The notes beneath the pieces are model-generated. The model was given only the letters and a program-made list of their open reading frames with translations, had not been told where the DNA came from and ran no database searches. A program made the position numbers and the translations under genes. Positions 45,800 to 53,030 of a DNA stretch of 64,000 nucleotides are shown piece by piece. Origin of the DNA: Bryobacterales bacterium (GTDB lineage Bacteria; Acidobacteriota; Terriglobia; Bryobacterales; Bryobacteraceae); the NCBI GenBank assembly GCA_016789905.1, contig JAEUQC010000167.1, positions 1-64,000 of the forward strand, in the 5' to 3' direction. Within the stretch, counting starts at the first letter, position 1. Each line of letters begins with the position of its first letter.

Positions 45800-47824
45800 A
45801 TGCTTCGATGCCTGTTGGTGATATCGCTGTTGGCAGCCGGTTGCGCCAAGCCGCCCGCGCCGCCCGTTCCACCAGCGGCCGCCTACGTCGATTCCAAAGC
45901 CTGCGCCGCTTGCCACGCCGCCATCGCCGCCACCTACCGCCAAACGGCCATGGCGCGGGCGTTCACCACAGCGAAGGCATCGGAAATGCGTGGCGCGCTC
46001 GGGCATTATCAACACCTCACCTCCGGACGCGCGTACTCCATCTTCGAACGGGGCGGCCGCTATTTCCAGTCCCGCACCGAAGACGGCCAATACGCCATTG
46101 AGCGCGAAATCCACTACATCATGGGCTCCGGCGAACACGCCCGTAGTTTTCTGCACCGCACGCCACAGGGCCGCCTGGTGGAATTGCCTCTGGGCTGGTA
46201 TGCCGAAGGCGGCGGGAAACTGGCTATGAGCCCCGGCTACGACCGGCCCGACCCACTGGACTTCCGCCGCAAGATCTCCCACGATTGCATGTTTTGCCAC
46301 AACGCATACCCCGCCGCTGATGCCGCGCCCGCCTCGGAGCCCGTGTTCCCCGCATCGCTGCCGGAGGGGATTGATTGCCAGCGTTGCCACGGCCCGGGCA
46401 GCCTGCACGTCGCCGCCGGCGGCAAGGGCGGCATTGTGAACCCCGCCAAACTGGACCCGGAACGCGCCATGGAGGTCTGCATGCAATGCCACCTGGAGAC
46501 AACCAGCCGGCCGCTTCCGAACTCGCTGATCCGTTTCGGCCGTGGCGCCTATTCCTACCAGCCCGGCGAGCCGCTGGCCGATTTCGTCCTGCACTTCGAC
46601 CATGCCAAGGGTGCGGGCAGGGAAGGGAAGTTCGAAATTGTCAACTCCGTTTACCGCCTGCGCCAGTCGCGCTGTTATCTGGAAAGCCAAGGTAAGCTGG
46701 GCTGCACGAGTTGTCATAACCCTCACGAAGCCAAACGCGGCGCCGCCGCCCTTCAGGATTACGCACGGAAGTGTCAGAACTGCCACCGCGCCATCGCCGC
46801 TAAATCCGGGCATCCGAGGGGCGCCGATTGCGCCGGTTGCCACATGCCGAAACGCCGTACCGAAGATGTGGTCCACGCCGTTATGACCGACCATAAGATC
46901 GTTCGGCGGCCACCGCCCGGCAACCTGCTCGCGTCCCGCGCCGAGATTCACGAAGCGCGGTTTATCGGCGATGTCGCGCTGTACTATCCGCCCGTGGCGA
47001 AGGATCAGGAACTCTACCTTGGCGTAGCGCAGGTGGTGCAGCAGAGCAACCTCGCCGGCGGAATCCAGCGGCTGGAATCCGTGGGCAGCAAAGAGCCGAA
47101 GGCACTGTACGCGTTGGCCCAGGCCTACCTGGCGCAAGGGCAAAAACAGTTGGCAGAGGCTCGCTATCGCCACGCAGTGGCCGCCGATCCCGCCTTTGCT
47201 GCCGCCTGGCGCGGGCTGGGCGAGGTAAGCGGCAGCCTGCCGGCGCTGGAAAAGGCGCGGGATCTGGCGCCGCATGACGCCGGTGTATGGCACGCCCTTG
47301 GCTTGTCCTATCGTCAGGCCGGCCGCAACGCTGAAGCTATGGCGGCGCTCGACCGCGCCATCGCCGAGGATGCCGATTTCCCTGCTGCCCACAACGCGCT
47401 CGGGGGCCTGTTTGCCGCGCTTGGCGATCACACCAAAGCCGAAGCCGCGCTGCGCGAGGCGCTTCGCCATCAGCCGGATTACGCCGAAGCGCATGAGAAC
47501 CTCGGACGCCTGTTGGCGGCCCGCGAGGCCTATGCAAACGCGGAATTCCACCTTCGCGCCGCCGTCCGCTGGAGAAGTCCTGGTGGGTGGCGCGCGCTCG
47601 GAGAGGTGCAATCGCTACAGGGGAAGTGGCCCGATGCACGTAAGAGCTTCACGGCCGCGCTCGAAGCCGCGCCACAGGATTGGGCCGCGTGGCTCGGCCT
47701 GGGCACCGCGCAGGCCGCACTCGGCTACGCCGCAGACGCCCGCGTCAGCCTGCGCAAAGCCGCCACCGGCGGAAGCGCCGCTGTTCGCCAGGAGGCGCTC
47801 CAACTTCTCGGCGCTCTGCGGTAG
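45800..47824 (+). CDS. seven-heme cytochrome c lipoprotein with TPR repeats
   Basis: A 674-residue exported lipoprotein (lipobox LLAAGC, Cys near residue 15). Residues about 30-370 hold seven CxxCH heme sites: CAACH, CMFCH, CQRCH, CMQCH, CTSCH, CQNCH and CAGCH. Residues about 430-670 form TPR repeats (ALYALAQAYLAQGQKQLAEARYR; AAHNALGGLFAALGDHTKAE). It resembles the multiheme c554-like/TPR proteins of Acidobacteria and Planctomycetes. The likely role is electron transfer near the outer face, with TPRs for partner binding. No ribosome site is clear. It ends next to the small secreted protein on the opposite strand. Confidence 0.9.
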   Translation: MLRCLLVISLLAAGCAKPPAPPVPPAAAYVDSKACAACHAAIAATYRQTAMARAFTTAKASEMRGALGHYQHLTSGRAYSIFERGGRYFQSRTEDGQYAIEREIHYIMGSGEHARSFLHRTPQGRLVELPLGWYAEGGGKLAMSPGYDRPDPLDFRRKISHDCMFCHNAYPAADAAPASEPVFPASLPEGIDCQRCHGPGSLHVAAGGKGGIVNPAKLDPERAMEVCMQCHLETTSRPLPNSLIRFGRGAYSYQPGEPLADFVLHFDHAKGAGREGKFEIVNSVYRLRQSRCYLESQGKLGCTSCHNPHEAKRGAAALQDYARKCQNCHRAIAAKSGHPRGADCAGCHMPKRRTEDVVHAVMTDHKIVRRPPPGNLLASRAEIHEARFIGDVALYYPPVAKDQELYLGVAQVVQQSNLAGGIQRLESVGSKEPKALYALAQAYLAQGQKQLAEARYRHAVAADPAFAAAWRGLGEVSGSLPALEKARDLAPHDAGVWHALGLSYRQAGRNAEAMAALDRAIAEDADFPAAHNALGGLFAALGDHTKAEAALREALRHQPDYAEAHENLGRLLAAREAYANAEFHLRAAVRWRSPGGWRALGEVQSLQGKWPDARKSFTAALEAAPQDWAAWLGLGTAQAALGYAADARVSLRKAATGGSAAVRQEALQLLGALR

Positions 47825-48259
47825 CTAATTGCGCCGCCGGTAACCGCCGTCCCGGTATCGGTTATCGGTGCCGCCCCGCCACATGATGTCAAACGTGTAC
47901 CCTTCACGGCCGCCCTTGGCATCTTCAATCCTCACAACCGCCGCTCCCCCGCCGTTCGGATCCCGCACCAGATCTTGTCTCCCCCGGCCATCGATTCCGC
48001 GGAAACGGAACTCATACGGACGTGCGGGCATCGGCTGGTTGCAGTCAAACCGCCGCCACGTTGAAGGCTGGCCGTACCTGGTTCGCAGGCGCGCCACGGA
48101 GCCGCGGATTTCAATCTCCGCCACCCCGTCTACCTCCACTTCAATGGTGCACTTGCCGTCGCCCCCGCCTCCTCGAATATTCGCGGTTCGCATCTGCTCG
48201 CCGCCCCATTGGGAGAAGGCACTAACACCGGTGAGTAGGACTGCCGGGAAGAGTTTCAT
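47825..48259 (-). CDS. hypothetical secreted protein
   Basis: A 144-residue protein with signal peptide MKLFPAVLLTGVSAFSQ. Two Cys residues (DGKCTIEVEVDG and RRFDCNQP) may form a disulfide in a beta-rich fold. It has a Gly/Arg-rich C-terminus (GGTDNRYRDGGYRRRN). I do not recognise the family. It is convergent with the seven-heme gene and divergent from the tetraheme gene across a 157-base region. Confidence 0.75.
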   Translation of the reverse strand: MKLFPAVLLTGVSAFSQWGGEQMRTANIRGGGGDGKCTIEVEVDGVAEIEIRGSVARLRTRYGQPSTWRRFDCNQPMPARPYEFRFRGIDGRGRQDLVRDPNGGGAAVVRIEDAKGGREGYTFDIMWRGGTDNRYRDGGYRRRN

Positions 48260-48349
48260 GCCCTCTGGACGCCTCTGCCGCCGCTCCGGTTTCGCCCGCG
48301 TTCGAAACGCCGCACCGGACGCTCCTGGAGTAAAGTGTAAATTCTTTCA

Positions 48350-48378
48350 TTGCTTTGGCGGAAACGCGGGAGTAATAT
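48350..48378 (+). promoter_or_regulatory. sigma-70-like promoter of tetraheme cytochrome gene
   Basis: TTGCTT (48350-48355) and TAATAT (48373-48378) are separated by 17 bases. The hexamers match three and four positions of the consensus. A start near 48385 would leave a leader of about 32 bases ending in a GGGGG ribosome site before the ATG at 48417. Confidence 0.4.
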
Positions 48379-48416
48379 CGGGCTAGGCCTGTTTTTTGGC
48401 GTTTCCTGGGGGTTTA

Positions 48417-49571
48417 ATGCGTTTTCTGCTCTTTTCCACTCTATTTCTTCTTGCGGGCGCTCTCTCCGCCAAGGTTGTGGCGGGTGACTCCAAACGAGGG
48501 TCCGAACTCATTAAGAGCCAAGGGTGCGTGAACTGCCACCGCATTGGCGGGGAGGGCGGCTCCGCCGGTCCGGATCTGGGCAAGGCCCGCAGCCGGAACT
48601 ACACCCCGGCTTCCATGGCGAGCGCCATGTGGAACCACGCCCCGGCCATGTGGTCGAGCATGGAAAAAATGGGCGCGTCCAAGCCCCGGATGAGCGAAAC
48701 GCAGGCCGGTGATCTCTTCGCCTACTTCCAGTCCATTCGGTATTTTGATAAGCCCGGCGACGCCGCCCGTGGCAGTCGCGTGTTCGCCGCCAGCAAGTGC
48801 GGGGAGTGCCACGGCCGCGCCTCAGCCCTTTTTGGAGGCGCGCCTCCCATCGCCGCTTGGAAATCGGTGGCCGCGCCCATCGCGTTTGCGCAGCAGATGT
48901 GGAACCACTACCCGCAGATGGAAGCCGCCATGGCCCAGCGAAAAATCCACTGGTCTGCCCTCACCTCGCAGGAGTTAACCGACATTTTGGTGTACGTCCA
49001 AGGCCTGCCCGAAACGCGTGGCATGTCGCGCGAGTTCTCGCTCGTCTCCGATGGCCGCGGTGAAGCGCTGTTCACCGAAAAGGGCTGCCTCGGCTGTCAC
49101 CAGGGCTCGCTCGACTTGAAGAAACGCCAGGTCTCGGGCACGGTTACCGATTTCGCCACCGCCATGTGGAACCACGCGCCTTCCATGGCCGCCGTGGCCA
49201 AGAAGTTCTCCAAGCCCTACCCGCGGCTGGAAGGTACGGAAATGCGCGATCTGATGTCCTATCTGTGGGATCAGCAGCTATATGCCGAACGCGGCAATGC
49301 CACGCGAGGCGTAAAGGTCTTCGAAAAGAAGAACTGTGTTTCCTGCCACACCGCTGGCGGCACTGGACCGGATCTGAAATCCCAACTCGCCGCCCGTGGC
49401 GGTCCGGTTCGTTCGTTCTCCATGATGGCCGTCCTGTGGCAGCACGGTCCGCAGATGCTGGAGGGCATGAAGGCGAAGAAGTTGGCCTGGCCGGCCTTCA
49501 CGGAAGCGGAAATGAGTGATCTGGTCGCTTACCTCAACTCGTTGCAGGGCGGAGCCAAAGGCGCCGACTAG
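48417..49571 (+). CDS. tetraheme cytochrome c built from four tandem monoheme domains
   Basis: A 384-residue exported protein with signal peptide MRFLLFSTLFLLAGALSA. Four repeats of about 85-90 residues each begin with a heme site (CVNCH, CGECH, CLGCH, CVSCH) and each carry a Trp-Asn/Gln-His-x-Pro-x-Met motif (MWNHAPAM, MWNHYPQM, MWNHAPSM, LWQHGPQM) about 40 residues later, which probably supplies the axial Met. The GGGGG ribosome site is next to the ATG at 48417. It is likely a periplasmic electron carrier; its partner is unknown but a seven-heme lipoprotein and a heme-bearing kinase are encoded close by. Confidence 0.9.
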   Translation: MRFLLFSTLFLLAGALSAKVVAGDSKRGSELIKSQGCVNCHRIGGEGGSAGPDLGKARSRNYTPASMASAMWNHAPAMWSSMEKMGASKPRMSETQAGDLFAYFQSIRYFDKPGDAARGSRVFAASKCGECHGRASALFGGAPPIAAWKSVAAPIAFAQQMWNHYPQMEAAMAQRKIHWSALTSQELTDILVYVQGLPETRGMSREFSLVSDGRGEALFTEKGCLGCHQGSLDLKKRQVSGTVTDFATAMWNHAPSMAAVAKKFSKPYPRLEGTEMRDLMSYLWDQQLYAERGNATRGVKVFEKKNCVSCHTAGGTGPDLKSQLAARGGPVRSFSMMAVLWQHGPQMLEGMKAKKLAWPAFTEAEMSDLVAYLNSLQGGAKGAD

Positions 49572-49580
49572 GCATACCCT

Positions 49581-50030
49581 TCAATTCGGCGCCCGCTGGA
49601 ACCGGAATTGCTCTTTCCGGTTCTTCCCCTGCACTTCCCCCTCAATGGTCGCCACCACATTCCCGCTCGCGTCTTTCTCGTATGTAATGACCTTTGGGAA
49701 ATCGTTGGCCGCGTTTTCAAACACAGCCTTGCTCGCCGTCCCACTCGTCAATTTGAACTCCGTTGGCGGCCGTCCGTTCGGCTGCGCAATGTAGAAAAGT
49801 TCGCCCTGCCGTTCCACGATTCGCAGAAACTCAAACCCCGCCATTCGTTCTCCCACTAGCGTGCGGCTCATGCCCAGCATGGTGCCGCCACCGGCCGGCA
49901 GCCATACCTCTTCATAGCTCGCCTTTCCCACCGTTCCTTTCCACTTACCCGCTAACCAGGCCATTGTGCCAATCGCTGGCTTCTCCTGCGCACCAACGGC
50001 AAACGCGAAAAAGAAGAGTAGAGTTCTCAT
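49581..50030 (-). CDS. DUF6265-like secreted protein
   Basis: A 149-residue protein with signal peptide MRTLLFFFAFAVGA. The conserved start MAWLAGKWKG, EEVWLPAGGGTMLGMSRT, and NDFPKVITYEKD identify the DUF6265 family, small lipocalin-like beta proteins of unknown role. It is convergent with the tetraheme gene and divergent from the redox operon; its start faces the repeat-bearing promoter region. Confidence 0.85.
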   Translation of the reverse strand: MRTLLFFFAFAVGAQEKPAIGTMAWLAGKWKGTVGKASYEEVWLPAGGGTMLGMSRTLVGERMAGFEFLRIVERQGELFYIAQPNGRPPTEFKLTSGTASKAVFENAANDFPKVITYEKDASGNVVATIEGEVQGKNRKEQFRFQRAPN

Positions 50031-50050
50031 GCGTTCTGAGCATACCGCGA

Positions 50051-50071
50051 GTTGTTGGATTTTCCCACATC
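50051..50071 (+). promoter_or_regulatory. upstream repeat copy 1 (probable activator site)
   Basis: A 21-base block that recurs exactly 100 bases downstream with 19 of 21 bases the same. Inside it TGTTGGA-TTT-TCCCACA forms a dyad (TGTnGGA-N3-TCCnACA). It lies about 200 bases before the predicted transcription start of the redox operon, a usual distance for a sigma-54 enhancer site. The binding protein is probably the operon's own NtrC-type regulator (inference). Confidence 0.5.
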
Positions 50072-50150
50072 AATTGTTGAAGAATTCTACATAGCGCAAC
50101 ATGAACGAAATAGAGGACTTAGCCTCAATCTGATGGATTCCTCGCCATCC

Positions 50151-50171
50151 GTTGTTGGATTTCTCCACATC
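50151..50171 (+). promoter_or_regulatory. upstream repeat copy 2 (probable activator site)
   Basis: Second copy of the 21-base block, differing at two central positions; here the right half-site is TCCACA. It is about 100 bases before the predicted start of transcription. A further shared segment (GACTTAGCC, then CAAT and ATGGATT) follows each copy, at 50116 and 50214, so the whole region looks like a degenerate 100-base tandem duplication in which the second copy became the promoter. Confidence 0.5.
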
Positions 50172-50225
50172 GCCCTGCCCACTGCCTTTCTCTCCATTCC
50201 AAGTGTTTCCAACGACTTAGCCCAA

Positions 50226-50241
50226 TGGCGCATGGATTGCC
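50226..50241 (+). promoter_or_regulatory. sigma-54 (-24/-12) promoter of redox operon
   Basis: TGGCGCATGGATTGCC has TGGC and TTGC with the GG and GC 12 bases apart, as sigma-54 RNA polymerase requires; only the last base departs from the W of the consensus. Transcription would start near 50252, 44 bases before the ATG at 50296. The operon ends with a sigma-54 activator gene (54683-56023), which supports the call. Confidence 0.62.
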
Positions 50242-50295
50242 TTACTAGGAGTGACGGCGCAGAGCCGCTCAGACAACAGAAAGGAGAGAAAGACC

Positions 50296-50973
50296 ATGAC
50301 CGTCATACTGGTCCTTTTCACATTCGCCACATTCCTGGCCATCGATTACTTGGTAAGCCGCCGCAAAGGAGAAGTTCCCGCGGTTGCGCTGCAGGAGGAA
50401 ACTCCCGCCATCGCCCAGGTGGCTTCGGCGATTCCGAACATCTCCGGTATCGACGTTCCCACCGACCTGCGCTATCACCCCGGCCACACCTGGCTGGCCC
50501 GTGAACGCAAAAACGTCCTCCGCGTAGGAGCGGACGCCTTCGCCGCTCTCCTCGCCGGTCCGGTTGAATCCGTTCAACTGCCCAAACCCGGCCACTGGGT
50601 TCGCCAGGGACAAAAGGTCGCCACCTTCAAACGGGGCGGGGAAACCATTGAACTCGTTTCCCCCGTCGAAGGCGAAGTAACCGCCATTAACCCCGATGTT
50701 ATCGCCAACCCCGCGTTGCTCAAGCAGGACCCCTACGGACAAGGCTGGCTGTTCCGCGTGTTCTCTCCCGATGAAGAAGGCACCAGCCGCAATCTGCTGC
50801 CCGCGAATCTGGTCCGCACCTGGATGCGCAATGCGGTTGACCGCCTGTTCGAAATGCAGCCCCAACTGGCCGGCGCTACCGCTGCCGACGGCGGCCCGAT
50901 GGTGGAAAACCCGCTCGAAGCGCTCCCGCTGCTGCCCGGCAAACGCATCGGCGACGAGTTTTTTCTTAGCTAG
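50296..50973 (+). CDS. membrane-anchored GcvH-like protein lacking the lipoyl lysine
   Basis: A 225-residue protein. One N-terminal membrane segment (MTVILVLFTFATFLAIDYLV) followed by SRRK predicts a cytoplasmic C-terminal part. Residues about 55-160 resemble the glycine-cleavage H protein (YHPGHTWLARE, RVGADAFAALLAGPV, SPVEGEVTAINPDV, DPYGQGWLFRV). The hairpin that should hold the lipoylated Lys (ESVKAASD in E. coli GcvH) is shortened to GETIELVSPVEGE and has no Lys, so lipoylation is not expected. About 65 further residues follow. AGGAGAG precedes the ATG at 50296. It is the first gene of the redox operon; a structural role in a HybA/HybB complex is inferred. Confidence 0.85.
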   Translation: MTVILVLFTFATFLAIDYLVSRRKGEVPAVALQEETPAIAQVASAIPNISGIDVPTDLRYHPGHTWLARERKNVLRVGADAFAALLAGPVESVQLPKPGHWVRQGQKVATFKRGGETIELVSPVEGEVTAINPDVIANPALLKQDPYGQGWLFRVFSPDEEGTSRNLLPANLVRTWMRNAVDRLFEMQPQLAGATAADGGPMVENPLEALPLLPGKRIGDEFFLS

Positions 50974-51025
50974 GGACGCGAACGTGAATCCGCGAAACCA
51001 ACCAGAGCAAACAACTACTTAGAAT

Positions 51026-51060
51026 GCGATTCCAGTGGGGAAGGAATACACTGGAATCGC
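51026..51060 (+). other. 12-base-pair stem-loop between GcvH-like and HybA-like genes
   Basis: GCGATTCCAGTG (51026-51037) and CACTGGAATCGC (51049-51060) are perfect inverted arms with an 11-base loop. The stem ends at the GGGAGG ribosome site of the next gene (ATG at 51073). There is no T tract, so I expect mRNA stabilisation, processing or differential expression inside the operon rather than strong termination. Confidence 0.65.
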
Positions 51061-51072
51061 GGGAGGTTAGTC

Positions 51073-51846
51073 ATGGCACGAGCCATTCTTTATGACAGCA
51101 CCCGATGCGTTGGCTGCCGCGAGTGTGAAAAAGCCTGTTCGTCCCGCTGGGGGTTGCCCTACGACGAGCTGATCGCGGCCGAAGAGAAGGTTTCCGTCAA
51201 GAAACTGGTGACGATCCGCACGCATGGAGAACGTTTCAGCCGCAAGAGCTGCATGCACTGCCAGGATCCGGCCTGCGTTTCGGTCTGCCCGGTGGGCGCG
51301 TTCACGAAGACCGCCGCTGGCCCGGTGGTCTACGACGGAACCAAGTGCATGGGGTGTCGCTATTGCATGGCGGCGTGCCCGTTCCAGGCGCCCGCGTATG
51401 ATTGGAATTCCCGTCTGCCGAAGGTCAGCAAATGCGACCTGTGCAGTGATCGCGCGGCCGCCGGCAAGCCTACCCGCTGCTCGGAATCCTGCCCCGCGGA
51501 GGCCACCATTACAGGCGATCGCGATGACCTGGTCCGCGAAGCCCGCAAGCGAATGGCCGAAAATCCAGGCCAGTATGTCGACAAGATCTACGGTTTACAG
51601 GAGGTGGGCGGAACCTCCGTCCTCATGCTCTCCGGCGTTCCGTTTGATCAGATCGGCTACCGGACGGACCTTCCCGTCCGCGCCCTGCCCGGTTACACGT
51701 GGGATGTCCTGAAACATATCCCGGATACCGTTACAGTCGGCAGCGTCATGTTGAGCGGCATCTATTGGCTCACCGCCCGCAGGCAGAAGGTGGCGGAGGC
51801 CGAAGGCGACGGGGCACGCGGGTTTAGAAAGGGGGTGCGTTCATGA
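51073..51846 (+). CDS. HybA-like four-cluster ferredoxin subunit without Tat signal
   Basis: A 257-residue iron-sulfur protein. Four Cys groups can hold four [4Fe-4S] clusters: CVGCRECEKAC, CMHCQDPACVSVCP, CMGCRYCMAACP, and CDLC with CSESCP. A C-terminal membrane anchor follows (about 220-240, VTVGSVMLSGIYWL), as in HybA of hydrogenase 2, and VLMLSGVPFDQIG matches HybA's VLVLTGVPYENL. Unlike HybA, the protein begins directly with MARAILYDSTRCVGC and has no twin-arginine signal, so it should stay in the cytoplasm. It likely passes electrons to or from the HybB-like quinone protein. GGGAGG precedes the ATG; its stop overlaps the next gene (ATGA). Confidence 0.92.
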   Translation: MARAILYDSTRCVGCRECEKACSSRWGLPYDELIAAEEKVSVKKLVTIRTHGERFSRKSCMHCQDPACVSVCPVGAFTKTAAGPVVYDGTKCMGCRYCMAACPFQAPAYDWNSRLPKVSKCDLCSDRAAAGKPTRCSESCPAEATITGDRDDLVREARKRMAENPGQYVDKIYGLQEVGGTSVLMLSGVPFDQIGYRTDLPVRALPGYTWDVLKHIPDTVTVGSVMLSGIYWLTARRQKVAEAEGDGARGFRKGVRS

Positions 51847-53030
51847 CACGCTTCCTTCCCAAAACGTTCTGGCAACTCGTTTTCGCCGCCTTGATGGCAG
51901 CGAGCGCCTATGTCACTTTCGTCCGCTTCTACCATGGCCTGGGTTCATCCACGAATCTGAATGACCAGTTCCCCTGGGGCCTCTGGATCGGCTTTGACGT
52001 TCTCTGCGGCGTCGGTCTCGCCGCCGGCGGATTCACCCTCGCCGCCACCGTTCACATCTTCCATTTGGAACGCTTCAAACCCATCGTTCGGCCCGCCATT
52101 CTCACCGCCTTCATCGGCTACCTGCTTGTCATTGTCGCCCTCATGTTCGACCTTGGCCAGCCCTGGCGAATCTGGCATCCGCTTATCATGTGGAATCCGC
52201 GCTCGGTGATGTTTGAAGTCGGCTGGTGCGTCACACTCTACACCACCGTCCTCGCACTGGAATTCGCCCCCGTCGTGCTGGAGCGCTTCGGTCTCCGCAA
52301 GCCGCTTCGCATTTTAAAGAGCGTCATGCTGCCGCTTGTCATCGCCGGCGTACTGCTTTCCACGCTGCACCAGTCCTCGCTCGGCAGCCTATATCTCATC
52401 ATGCCGCACAAGCTCAGCCCGCTCTGGTACTCGCCGCTTCTGCCCATACTCTTTTACATCTCGGCCATCGGCGTCGGCCTGGCCATGACCATCTTTGAGA
52501 GCTATCACAGCTCCCGCGCCTTCGGCCGTCAGTTGGAATTCCCGCTGGTGAAGCGGTTGTCGGAAGTTCTCGCCGTTGTGCTGGCCTTCTATCTCGCGCT
52601 GCGGCTGGTGGACATGAAGTCCCGCGGCGCCTTCCAGTTACTGGAGTCTCCAGGTATCGAACGCTGGCTGTTCGGCCTGGAAATGGTCCTTATGGCACTT
52701 CCCATGTTGCTGCTGTTTCGCGAAAAGATCCGCAATCAGCCGCGAGCCATCTACTGGTGCTCGGTTTCCTACCTCATGGGTTTCATGGCGCATCGCATGA
52801 ACGTTGCCATCACCGGAATCGAATCCGCTTCCGGCGTCCGCTATACACCTAAGTGGATGGAGGTTGTGATTACGCTCGGCCTTATCGCCCTAGGCTTCGC
52901 GGTCTTCCGTTGGGTTACCGCCCTGCTGCCCATCTTCTCCGATGAAGAGGAGCGCCCGAGCATCGCCATCAAAGTAAAACCTATGCCTGTTAGGAATGAC
53001 GCGTTTCAAACGGTGGCGCCGGTGCGTTAA
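51843..53030 (+). CDS. HybB/NrfD-like membrane quinone subunit
   Basis: A 395-residue integral membrane protein with about ten segments, of the HybB type in the NrfD/PsrC superfamily. Signature GSSTNLNDQFPWGLWIGFD, LAAGGFTLAATVHIFH, DLGQPWRIWHPLIMWNPRS and HQSSLGSLYLIMPHKLSPLW match HybB. It should bind menaquinone or ubiquinone and couple to the HybA-like ferredoxin encoded in overlap before it. No hydrogenase large or small subunit and no molybdopterin protein is encoded nearby, so the electron donor or acceptor is unknown. Confidence 0.92.
   Translation: MTRFLPKTFWQLVFAALMAASAYVTFVRFYHGLGSSTNLNDQFPWGLWIGFDVLCGVGLAAGGFTLAATVHIFHLERFKPIVRPAILTAFIGYLLVIVALMFDLGQPWRIWHPLIMWNPRSVMFEVGWCVTLYTTVLALEFAPVVLERFGLRKPLRILKSVMLPLVIAGVLLSTLHQSSLGSLYLIMPHKLSPLWYSPLLPILFYISAIGVGLAMTIFESYHSSRAFGRQLEFPLVKRLSEVLAVVLAFYLALRLVDMKSRGAFQLLESPGIERWLFGLEMVLMALPMLLLFREKIRNQPRAIYWCSVSYLMGFMAHRMNVAITGIESASGVRYTPKWMEVVITLGLIALGFAVFRWVTALLPIFSDEEERPSIAIKVKPMPVRNDAFQTVAPVR

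Noticed and set aside
45608..47611. 667-residue open frame on the - strand
   Set aside because: It is antisense to the seven-heme cytochrome gene, whose seven CxxCH motifs and TPRs prove the other strand.
50051..50171. Direct repeats as a CRISPR array
   Set aside because: Only two copies, 100 bases apart, with an internal dyad, related flanking sequence and no cas genes; a regulatory site fits better.
50052..50504. 150-residue open frame across the repeat-bearing promoter region
   Set aside because: No ribosome site or family motif; it overlaps the GcvH-like gene in another frame and the direct repeats explain the upstream part better.
50296..50973. Glycine-cleavage H protein in the true sense
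   Set aside because: The lipoyl lysine is missing, a membrane anchor is present, and no gcvT or gcvP is nearby.
51073..53030. Hydrogenase 2 operon
   Set aside because: HybA- and HybB-like proteins are present, but no NiFe large or small subunit or maturation gene is.
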